This document shows, one piece after another, positions 1 through 5,120 of a DNA stretch of 5,120 nucleotides (position 1 is its first letter; every line of letters starts with the position of its first letter). Made by a program: the position numbers and the translations under genes. The notes under the pieces are model-generated. The model was not told the DNA's origin. It searched no databases and was given only the letters and a program-made list of their open reading frames with translations. The DNA comes from Verrucomicrobiota bacterium (GTDB taxonomy: Bacteria > Verrucomicrobiota > Verrucomicrobiia > Chthoniobacterales > UBA6821), in the NCBI GenBank assembly GCA_016871655.1, contig VHCR01000124.1:1-5120 (forward strand). The letters are read 5' to 3'.

Positions 1-1
1 T

Positions 2-99
2 GGCAACGAGTGAGTAATCGTTACCTTGTTCATCGAGAAAAAGTACGATCAAAACAATCCACTTTCAAAAATTCACCTTTTCCGGACAGGGCCTAAATA
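2..99 (-). mobile_element. Left arm of 98-bp inverted repeat; probable IS end
   Basis: Positions 2-99 are the exact reverse complement of 5023-5120 over all 98 bases, and the match stops abruptly at position 100. Read on the minus strand from the inner edge, the arm begins TATTTA followed by GGCCCTGTCCGG. A GC-rich tip next to an AT-rich TTA/TA target resembles the ends of IS5-superfamily elements, but I cannot name the element. The arm runs off the window edge, so only about 98 bases of the element are visible. On the plus strand one frame is open from the edge to TAA at 94-96 (30 residues after position 4), which could be a transposase C-terminus, but it is too short to prove. The arm overlaps the 3' end of the minus-strand helical-repeat gene and supplies its stop codon. 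Confidence 0.7.
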
Positions 100-1836
100 A
101 CATTCAGCTGCTTGCTTCCATTGCTCAATCGCATCTGAGTCTAGGCTCTTAGTAGCATTGTACCTACAATTTCCAGCTAATTCATAAAGTTTAGAACTCT
201 CTTTTCTCTGCATCTCCAACTCAGAACCAGCCTTCAAATAATATTCAGCCGCTTTTTTTAATCCCTTTACTGAAATTTTAACATCCTGCAATCTTCGATT
301 CTCAGAATATTGATGAGCTTCTTCTCTCACTTGACGTGCTTTAATATATAATGTTGCTACGACTTTACTGCCTGCTAACAATGCTGCTCCTGCTAAATAA
401 TCAGCTTTTCCTAAAAATTGATATAGCTCATGACTTGGCATTTTGTTCTCTTGTAATGATTGAAGAGAATCTGCTAATTCCCGCTCAGCCTTTATTAAAT
501 AATTGAGCGCTTGGCTTTTTTCCTTGGAAAAGGCCTCTGCTAAACTACAGGAACACGATCCCAAGTCCCTGTGAAGAGAAGCTAATTTTAGTTCATTCGC
601 TTCGAGCGCTTCAGTAGCAGAAGCAAAATGATTACCTGCCCGATCTAATGCTTGAATTTCATTTAAAATTTTAGAATCACGATCTGCGAGCGGAAGCTTT
701 TCGGCCACATCCTGAAAACATTTTCTGGCCTTATTATAACATTCGAAAACAGCAATCTTCTTTGATTGGAGAGTATGAATAGCATTAAGGGTATTATTTC
801 CTGATAGCGCCCAATAAGTCGATGCCTGCCGGTGACGAAACACCTCCAATTCCACACGGCTCTTGCAGGTTTGATTCGCTCTTTTAAAACAGATAGCTGC
901 TTCCTCATAAAGCCGCGAAAGTCCTTGCTCATTTTTGTGAAGCATGTCAGCAGCTGAGAAAAAGCTATCTCCTCCTTCTTCGAGCGTTTCATCTCCAAAC
1001 GAATTTTCTTCAAGCGCTTCGCTGTAACACAAAAAAGCGTTGGAGAAAAGTTTTTCTTCTTCTTGACATCCGCTCTGCCGAGCCTCTATCGATTTAAATT
1101 TTGCAAAACATTTTTTAGCTAAACAAAAATCAATAAGCGCACGGCCATAATTGCCTCTTTTGAGTTCTTGAACATAGTCGAGATAATGCAGCAACGATTC
1201 CGTTCCCTCGCCTGCAGCTCCGGTATAAGGCTGTTCCTTGCCTGAAACTGCATTAGCAATCATCCCGTCATGATATTTTTTGAGATCCTCAGTAACCCTT
1301 ATCATTGCGTCAACTCCTGACTCGATTTTTGCAATGACATCCCCTTCTTGCTCGCACGTTGCAAGATCATCTATGATTTTTAGAATACTTTGAAGATTCT
1401 TCACATAGCGTTGTTGGTTCTCGTTAAACTTACGGTATCCTTGTTGAGAATCAGAATAGAGAACTTCTTCTGCCGCTCTGATTTTTTCTGTTAGCAAAGA
1501 AGATCTCCCTTCGATACTTTTTAAATCAACCGGTTGGTCCTGGCTCAAAGGAGGACTTGGATTCAGCGTGGAAGTGGATTCTGTTGCTAGAGAAGTCATC
1601 GAAGGATGAACTTGAACAAAAGGATGCAGTGGCATTTCGCATCTTTCCTCCAAAGAATTTTCTCCCTCAACCGCATGACTCGTAAGTGATGAAAAACTTT
1701 TGACATGTTCTGCCTCCGTTATTTTTAAACCCTCTAATTCTCCCACTAAGGGAATCTCCCGTGACGGCTCCATAGAGGCTTGAGAAGAGACGGAATCGGT
1801 CATATCGATTTCTGGACTTGAAGGAATATCTTCCAT
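73..1836 (-). CDS. Large alpha-helical repeat protein, 3' end replaced by IS end
   Basis: This 587-residue protein has no function I can recognise. Residues 1-110 are rich in Ser, Pro, Glu and Thr and probably disordered, with the motif GELEGLKIT at 32-40. Residues 112-200 are predicted helical, possibly coiled coil, ending in SGKE. From about 215 onward it is built of helical units of roughly 25 residues with recurring aromatic/Ala patterns, such as LYEEAAICFKRA (309-320), AAEYYLKAG (529-537) and YELAGNC (551-557). This resembles TPR- or SNAP-type solenoids that bind proteins. There is no signal peptide or membrane segment. The 651-residue protein at 2783-4738 is a paralogue with the same layout. 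Start: ATG at 1834-1836, preceded only by an A/G-rich stretch (minus strand of 1839-1847). The gene-specific sequence ends near residue 579; residues 581-587 (LGPVRKR) and the TGA lie inside the left repeat arm. By alignment with the paralogue, perhaps a dozen native C-terminal residues are lost. A secreted effector is possible from the N-terminal composition, but this is inference. Confidence 0.85.
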   Translation of the reverse strand: MEDIPSSPEIDMTDSVSSQASMEPSREIPLVGELEGLKITEAEHVKSFSSLTSHAVEGENSLEERCEMPLHPFVQVHPSMTSLATESTSTLNPSPPLSQDQPVDLKSIEGRSSLLTEKIRAAEEVLYSDSQQGYRKFNENQQRYVKNLQSILKIIDDLATCEQEGDVIAKIESGVDAMIRVTEDLKKYHDGMIANAVSGKEQPYTGAAGEGTESLLHYLDYVQELKRGNYGRALIDFCLAKKCFAKFKSIEARQSGCQEEEKLFSNAFLCYSEALEENSFGDETLEEGGDSFFSAADMLHKNEQGLSRLYEEAAICFKRANQTCKSRVELEVFRHRQASTYWALSGNNTLNAIHTLQSKKIAVFECYNKARKCFQDVAEKLPLADRDSKILNEIQALDRAGNHFASATEALEANELKLASLHRDLGSCSCSLAEAFSKEKSQALNYLIKAERELADSLQSLQENKMPSHELYQFLGKADYLAGAALLAGSKVVATLYIKARQVREEAHQYSENRRLQDVKISVKGLKKAAEYYLKAGSELEMQRKESSKLYELAGNCRYNATKSLDSDAIEQWKQAAECYLGPVRKR

Positions 1837-2122
1837 ATCTTTTTCTTAGTTTGCTTGCTTAACGCCGATATTTCACGATAAATCTGATGCGGCTTGCGAG
1901 AGCCTGGCGCAGACTGCGTTGGACTCTGGTTGTGGTTTGAGTAGTATCTCGCATACAGCCCAGCACAAAAATCTTCGTCCACCTTGCTGAAAATCAAAAT
2001 TCCTACTTCTTATAGTCTCATTATTTATTGAAAGTGATGTGACAACCTCATTGCTACATTGATTTGATCAAAAATCAATCTTCTCATTGCTCGGACAATT
2101 GCACAACATAGAAGCAACCTCC
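1837..2122. other. Divergent intergenic region with GC-rich island
   Basis: This spacer separates the minus-strand helical-repeat gene from the plus-strand folate gene, so promoters for both should lie here. Candidate minus-strand elements are TTGTCA (complement of 2040-2045) and a poor -10-like TAATGA (complement of 2018-2023), 16 bases apart. For the plus strand I see only weak matches, for example TTGAAA at 2028-2033 without a good -10. The palindromic stretch 2059-2078 (TTGATT and AATCAA flanking TTGATCAA) could be an operator. Bases 1861-1980 have 61 G/C of 120, clearly above the surrounding AT-rich DNA. A minus-strand frame from a TTG at 1997 to 1800 overlaps the start of the neighbouring gene, but I do not call it a gene. 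Confidence 0.5.
1896..1930 (+). other. Imperfect GC-rich hairpin in the divergent spacer
   Basis: In plus-strand RNA, 1899-1902 (AGAG) pairs with 1924-1927 (CUCU). After one C-A mismatch, 1904-1910 pairs with 1916-1922 using three G-U wobbles, around the loop AGACU. Its core at 1908-1918 is CGCAG-A-CTGCG. Wobble pairs on the plus strand become A-C mismatches on the minus strand, so the plus-strand transcript would fold better. No T-run follows, so it does not look like an intrinsic terminator. It may belong to a small RNA or a long leader, or simply reflect sequence composition. Confidence 0.3.
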
Positions 2123-2689
2123 ATGGAAAAAAGCCCGATCCAACAAGAGAAAGAGCAACTTCGCCGCGACCTACGTCGCCCTAGGAGCATGCCCAAAAAA
2201 AGTGAGGAAGAAAAAAATCTTCTTTGCCAACTCCTGATGTTTCCATTATTCCAAGAGGCTCAGAACATTTTACTTTATCACCCTCTTCCTCATGAACCCA
2301 ATTTATTAGCGCTTTTAGAAAAAAGATCACATCGCTTTTTTTTTCCGCGCATGCATGGCGATGAGCTTGAGCTCTACGAATGGTTTCCAGAAGCTCCTTG
2401 GATCACTGGTCCTCATCGAGTTCAAGAACCTAATCCTAACGCATGGCGCTTAGCATCGATTTCCGAAATTGACCTCGCCTTGATTCCAGGAATAGCCTTT
2501 GATCCTCAAGGCCATCGGCTCGGTCGAGGAGCTGGTTATTTTGATCGGTTTTTAGGAAAACCAGAATGTCGTGCTTTGAAAGTTGGTATCGCCTGGTCCT
2601 GGCAAATCCTGCCGAAGATTCCGAGTGAGTCTCACGATGTGAAAATGGATTTTGTGGTGACACCGGAAAAGATTTCTCATTCAGAATGA
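2123..2689 (+). CDS. ygfA: 5-formyltetrahydrofolate cyclo-ligase (MTHFS family)
   Basis: This cytoplasmic enzyme (EC 6.3.3.2) uses ATP to convert 5-formyltetrahydrofolate to 5,10-methenyltetrahydrofolate, returning a storage form of folate to the one-carbon pool. From the ATG at 2123 it is 188 residues, the usual family size. The N-terminus has the K-x-x-L-R pattern (EKEQLRRDLR, residues 9-18), where the family binds ATP and substrate. The hallmark motif is complete: IPGIAFDPQGHRLGRG (121-136) followed by GAGYFDRFL (136-144). The C-terminal SHDVKMDFVVT (170-180) matches the family's E.HD...D..vT element. An in-frame TTG at 2087 would add 12 residues, but these are unlike the family and neither start has a strong Shine-Dalgarno, so I prefer the ATG. 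The gene is 93 bases upstream of the next plus-strand gene, with no clear terminator between them, so co-transcription is possible. I see no damage to the reading frame. Confidence 0.95.
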   Translation: MEKSPIQQEKEQLRRDLRRPRSMPKKSEEEKNLLCQLLMFPLFQEAQNILLYHPLPHEPNLLALLEKRSHRFFFPRMHGDELELYEWFPEAPWITGPHRVQEPNPNAWRLASISEIDLALIPGIAFDPQGHRLGRGAGYFDRFLGKPECRALKVGIAWSWQILPKIPSESHDVKMDFVVTPEKISHSE

Positions 2690-2733
2690 GTCAGCCATTT
2701 TTGCTATCGACATAATTTTTCGCTTGCTCAAGG

Positions 2734-2759
2734 ATCAATGTTTAACGATCAACATTGAT
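2734..2759 (+). promoter_or_regulatory. Perfect 9-bp stem-loop before the 651-residue gene
   Basis: ATCAATGTT (2734-2742) is exactly complementary to AACATTGAT (2751-2759), with the 8-base loop TAACGATC. It lies 45 bases after the folate gene's stop and 23 bases before the ATG at 2783. It is AT-rich and not followed by a T-run, so it is a poor intrinsic terminator. A dyad operator for a dimeric repressor, or an mRNA leader hairpin near the ribosome site, would fit better. I find no convincing -35/-10 pair around it, and the downstream start codon has only an A-rich leader instead of a Shine-Dalgarno. Confidence 0.45.
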
Positions 2760-2782
2760 AATGATAGTTAAATTTTAAAAAA

Positions 2783-4738
2783 ATGGATTCTATTTCTAAG
2801 AGTTTCGATAACCATGCTTCTTGTGCTGCAACGTCTCATGACCAACCGAGTCCGTTGGATTCTAAAAACCTAGGAGAATTGCAAGGAGCTTCGATTACTG
2901 TTGTTTCACCATCTCATAAGGGTGGTTTAGGTAGCATTAATCATTCACAAGGTCTTAGTAGTTTAAGTTCGGACTCTTCTCTAACCTCTCTTCCTCTTAG
3001 TAGTTCTAAAGTGAGTTTAGTTGAACATTTAACTGAATCGAATCTCTCAGATACTATTTCAAAATCCACTACGAATTGTGATTTTAGTTTTACACTTCCT
3101 GCCGGAAAAAATTTTTCTTTAGAAACAGTCGATCAAATAAAACTTTTTCTTAAAGAGCAAATTAAATATGAAGAGCAATTGCAACTTCCAGCTACGATTC
3201 CATTTTACAAAGAGAAGTTAGAAGTTCACGAACGCTATCTTTACAATTTAACTAAGACGCTAGAAGCAATCGAAGATTTGCCTTCTTTTGGTAATGAAGA
3301 AAATAGTAATAGCATCGATGCCAAGATATCAAAGAGTGTCAGCAAAATTTTAGAACTATCTGAAGCTATCCAATGCGAATTTGATGAATTTTTTGACATG
3401 CAGAGGTCGGGAAAAGAAGAAAGATCCTCTTCCGGAAATAATCTCATAGAAAATGCTCAAGAAGCTATTAATCACTTTATCAGATCGTTAACAGATTTGA
3501 ACGATTGCGACAAAGCTTTAGAAAACTTTTATTTAGGATGCAAAGAGGAAGCCACTTTTAAGGAAAAGAGAGCTTTTAAAGATGGAGGTGTAAAAAAAAA
3601 TCCCCATTTTAACAATCTCTCTATCATGTATCATTTAGCATCGGAGCTTTATAAAAAAGCTCAAGAGGCAATCACAGGGAAAGAATACGAGTTGTCCTAT
3701 GATTTCGAACAAGCTGCAGACATGTGGATGCTGGCAGGAGAAGCATTCAATGATGGTGATATCAAGCGTTATCTTCTCTACAAAGCTGCTGCACATTGTT
3801 TTTCTGATGGTGCTAAAAGGATGCAAAAAGGTTTTGAAGGTTCTGAAGAACACCTTCTCTTGAGAGAGGCAGCAGACAATTTTTATCTTGCTACCATAAC
3901 TGATCATCAAGAAACAAGTAATCTGCTAAAGTTGTTGGGAACCATACAATCCGACAAAGCAAAAGCGCTTATAACTCATAATTCTCCGGCTTATCTTTGC
4001 TTTAAAGAAGCAGAGGAACTCATTAACAATATGGTTGATGAAAAGAATGAAGGTGAATCAATCTCAAATCTCATCCAAGATGCTATCAATTATGCTCATA
4101 CTGCAGGAAAATTTCTTTTAAAAAACAGTATGGATCGAACTCCCTATCAGGATGCTTTGAAACTTCAAAAAGAAGCTATTGAAAAATATCGTGAGGGAAA
4201 AAAAGAAATCGCCCAAATTTATCAAAAAGCAGTTTCTTATAGTTGCAAGGCTGCAAAGGCTCAACAAAACCGTTTAAAAGTTCCACAAGAATTATGGGAA
4301 AGAACGGCAAAAGCTCATCAAATGATTGCTGCAGAAAAAGACAAAGGCTCCGAAAATCGTGATTCCATCATTCGACTCTTTGAAACAGCTGGAAAATATA
4401 ATGAAATTGCGGCAAAAGAAATAGAAGCAGATCCTAAGTTAGACCGAGAAACTGCAGCTTGTTTGGAGGAAGCAGCGTCGGGTTTCTTTTTAGCTGCAGA
4501 AAACTTACAAAAAAGTAATAGTCAGCTAGCGGAGGCTTATCGCAACTATGCTCGAAGCTACTACTTGTTAGCTGTTATTAGAAAGCCTCTGCTATATCAG
4601 AATCTTACTGAAACAGAGAAAGGTGTTCTTGGAAATAAAGAGCCCGTGCCTACTCCCGGATTAATTGAGTATTGGGAAAAGATAGTCTCTTCGAATAATA
4701 AAATTCTTGAAGACCTAAAGAATCAAATGAGCAAATGA
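2783..4738 (+). CDS. Large alpha-helical repeat protein, intact paralogue
   Basis: This 651-residue protein has no function I can recognise. Residues 1-105 are Ser/Thr-rich and probably disordered, with GELQGASIT (31-39) matching the GELEGLKIT of the 587-residue protein. Residues 113-210 are predicted helical, possibly coiled coil, ending in SGKEE. From about 278 to 600 it consists of roughly 25-residue helical units with Ala and aromatic repeats, for example YHLASELYKKAQEA (283-296), YKAAAHCFSDGA (333-344), FETAGKYNEIAAKE (533-546) and YRNYARSYYLLA (586-597). A looser tail with GLIEYWEKI (626-634) follows. No signal peptide or membrane span is visible. TPR- or SNAP-like solenoids usually act as protein-binding scaffolds; a secreted effector role is inferred only from the Ser/Thr-rich N-terminus. 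Start: the ATG at 2783, preceded by AAATTTTAAAAAA with no Shine-Dalgarno. The frame runs uninterrupted to TGA at 4736-4738, and the tail shows what the truncated paralogue has probably lost. Confidence 0.9.
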   Translation: MDSISKSFDNHASCAATSHDQPSPLDSKNLGELQGASITVVSPSHKGGLGSINHSQGLSSLSSDSSLTSLPLSSSKVSLVEHLTESNLSDTISKSTTNCDFSFTLPAGKNFSLETVDQIKLFLKEQIKYEEQLQLPATIPFYKEKLEVHERYLYNLTKTLEAIEDLPSFGNEENSNSIDAKISKSVSKILELSEAIQCEFDEFFDMQRSGKEERSSSGNNLIENAQEAINHFIRSLTDLNDCDKALENFYLGCKEEATFKEKRAFKDGGVKKNPHFNNLSIMYHLASELYKKAQEAITGKEYELSYDFEQAADMWMLAGEAFNDGDIKRYLLYKAAAHCFSDGAKRMQKGFEGSEEHLLLREAADNFYLATITDHQETSNLLKLLGTIQSDKAKALITHNSPAYLCFKEAEELINNMVDEKNEGESISNLIQDAINYAHTAGKFLLKNSMDRTPYQDALKLQKEAIEKYREGKKEIAQIYQKAVSYSCKAAKAQQNRLKVPQELWERTAKAHQMIAAEKDKGSENRDSIIRLFETAGKYNEIAAKEIEADPKLDRETAACLEEAASGFFLAAENLQKSNSQLAEAYRNYARSYYLLAVIRKPLLYQNLTETEKGVLGNKEPVPTPGLIEYWEKIVSSNNKILEDLKNQMSK

Positions 4739-4752
4739 TTATCCTAAAAAGT

Positions 4753-4791
4753 TATTTAGAGCGTGTCCTGGAGCATGAACTTTTTGAGGTG
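4753..4791 (+). mobile_element. Probable decayed end of a related IS
   Basis: The stretch begins TATTTAG, then four bases, then TGTCC, exactly as the right repeat arm does at 5023-5038. The resemblance continues with TGAACTTTTTGAGGTG at 4776-4791 against TGAATTTTTGAAAGTG at 5047-5062, allowing two single-base indels. Similarity fades after that. The orientation matches the right arm. The simplest reading is a solo, diverged end of the same or a sister IS that once inserted just after the helical-repeat gene's stop codon. It also overlaps a weak terminator-like inverted repeat, so part of the likeness could be coincidence in AT-rich DNA. Confidence 0.45.
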
Positions 4792-5004
4792 ATCTCTTAG
4801 AAACTAGCAAATATGTGGTTGTAGAGAATCAAGCCTTACAGGCTGCAGGTATAACAAGTCAAAATCGACATCATTGACAAAATTGAGATGTTATACATTC
4901 CCTTGCCGAAAGCGTTACTTTAACCTGCAACCTCTAGCTTGTAACCTCGTAACAGAGAAAAATTCAATCAACTAATCAACTAAATATTGATTTTCAAAAA
5001 TTGC

Positions 5005-5016
5005 ATCCGCGCGGAT
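5005..5016. repeat. 12-bp perfect palindrome
   Basis: ATCCGCGCGGAT is fully self-complementary and its GC-rich core stands out in AT-rich flanks. It ends six bases before the right repeat arm begins. It could be a binding site for a dimeric protein or a remnant associated with the IS; nothing in the sequence decides between these. Confidence 0.4.
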
Positions 5017-5022
5017 AGACTC

Positions 5023-5120
5023 TATTTAGGCCCTGTCCGGAAAAGGTGAATTTTTGAAAGTGGATTGTTTTGATCGTACTTTTTCTCGATGAACAAGGTA
5101 ACGATTACTCACTCGTTGCC
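5023..5120 (+). mobile_element. Right arm of 98-bp inverted repeat; probable IS end
   Basis: This is the exact reverse complement of 2-99. It begins TATTTA, then GGCCCTGTCCGG, and continues out of the window, so the element lies to the right and its inner tip faces the gene cluster. The TTA just before GGCC could be a target duplication, but the far end of the element is not visible to test this. On the plus strand a frame from about 5058 stays open to the edge, and an alternative ATG lies at 5089; on the minus strand a frame is open from the edge to TAA at 5028-5026. None is long enough to identify a transposase. Confidence 0.7.

Larger units (their letters stand above)
4739..5022. other. 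Non-coding stretch with IS-like debris
   Basis: These 284 bases hold no gene I can support. They contain the decayed IS-like end at 4753-4791 and the palindrome at 5005-5016, both listed separately. Minor structures are an 8-bp inverted repeat (AAAAAGTT at 4746-4753 with AACTTTTT at 4778-4785, loop of 24, ending in five Ts), which could be a weak terminator for the gene before it; a 5-bp hairpin at 4832-4844; and a spaced pair GTATAACA (4849-4856) and TGTTATAC (4889-4896). Three short AACCT units and a two-copy 8-mer (4967-4982) look like low-complexity sequence. I see no tRNA or other RNA gene. Confidence 0.55.

Noticed and set aside
663..1013. Minus-strand 116-residue frame inside the helical-repeat gene
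   Set aside because: It overlaps a convincing 587-residue gene in another frame on the same strand and has no recognisable domain; it is a frame shadow.
1800..1997. Minus-strand 65-residue frame overlapping the start of the helical-repeat gene
   Set aside because: It needs a TTG start with an AGGA only three bases away, matches no family I know, and its last 37 bases overlap the neighbouring gene in another frame. It is kept only as a possibility under the GC-rich island finding.
2087..2122. Upstream TTG start adding 12 residues to the cyclo-ligase
   Set aside because: The extra residues do not resemble the family N-terminus, there is no Shine-Dalgarno, and the ATG at 2123 gives the usual length.
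1837..2122. Possible tRNA in the GC-rich spacer
   Set aside because: There is a T-loop-like GGTTTGAGT, but no matching acceptor stem, anticodon arm or overall cloverleaf could be built.
2436..2663. Minus-strand frame opposite the cyclo-ligase
   Set aside because: It is antisense to the most strongly conserved part of a confident enzyme gene.
3241..3910. Two minus-strand frames opposite the 651-residue gene
   Set aside because: Both are antisense to an uninterrupted repeat protein and show no family features.
4746..4785. Inverted repeat AAAAAGTT/AACTTTTT as a terminator
   Set aside because: The stem is almost all A-T with a 24-base loop, and the T-run is itself part of the stem; too weak to call with confidence.
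4832..4896. Short hairpin and spaced GTATAACA/TGTTATAC pair
   Set aside because: Stems of 5 and 8 bp with short or long loops are expected by chance in AT-rich spacer DNA.
1..5120. CRISPR array
   Set aside because: No regularly spaced direct repeats occur; the only long repeat is the single inverted pair at the edges.

Overview
The window is 5120 bases of AT-rich bacterial DNA holding three protein genes. It is bracketed by a perfect 98-bp inverted repeat (2-99 and 5023-5120) whose inner boundary looks like the end of an insertion sequence (IS). Weak Shine-Dalgarno signals, large helical-repeat proteins with Ser/Thr-rich N-termini, and IS-rich flanks fit an intracellular or amoeba-associated bacterium. 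A Parachlamydia-like member of the Chlamydiae is my best guess, but nothing here proves the lineage.

Layout: (1) 1-99 is the left repeat arm. (2) 73-1836, minus strand, encodes a 587-residue all-helical protein whose last seven codons and stop lie inside the left arm, so the IS appears to have replaced its natural C-terminus. (3) 1837-2122 is a divergent intergenic region containing a GC-rich island (about 51% GC) that can fold into a hairpin. (4) 2123-2689, plus strand, encodes 5-formyltetrahydrofolate cyclo-ligase, the only gene with a confident biochemical function. (5) 2690-2782 is a short spacer with a perfect 9-bp stem-loop just before the next gene. (6) 2783-4738, plus strand, encodes a 651-residue helical protein that is a divergent paralogue of the first. 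(7) 4739-5022 is non-coding, with what looks like a decayed, related IS end (4753-4791) and a 12-bp GC-rich palindrome (5005-5016). (8) 5023-5120 is the right arm.

The two large proteins share a layout: a Ser-rich, probably disordered N-terminus with a GEL(E/Q)G..IT motif, a predicted helical or coiled-coil segment, and then roughly 13-14 helical units of about 25 residues with recurring aromatic/Ala-Ala positions (TPR- or SNAP-like solenoid). They look like members of a lineage-specific family, possibly secreted effectors, but their function is unknown. They lie in opposite orientations on either side of the folate enzyme gene, and I see no functional link to folate metabolism. The matching arms at the window edges suggest either two inverted IS copies around a 4.9-kb segment or a short contig whose ends both stop in the same multicopy repeat.
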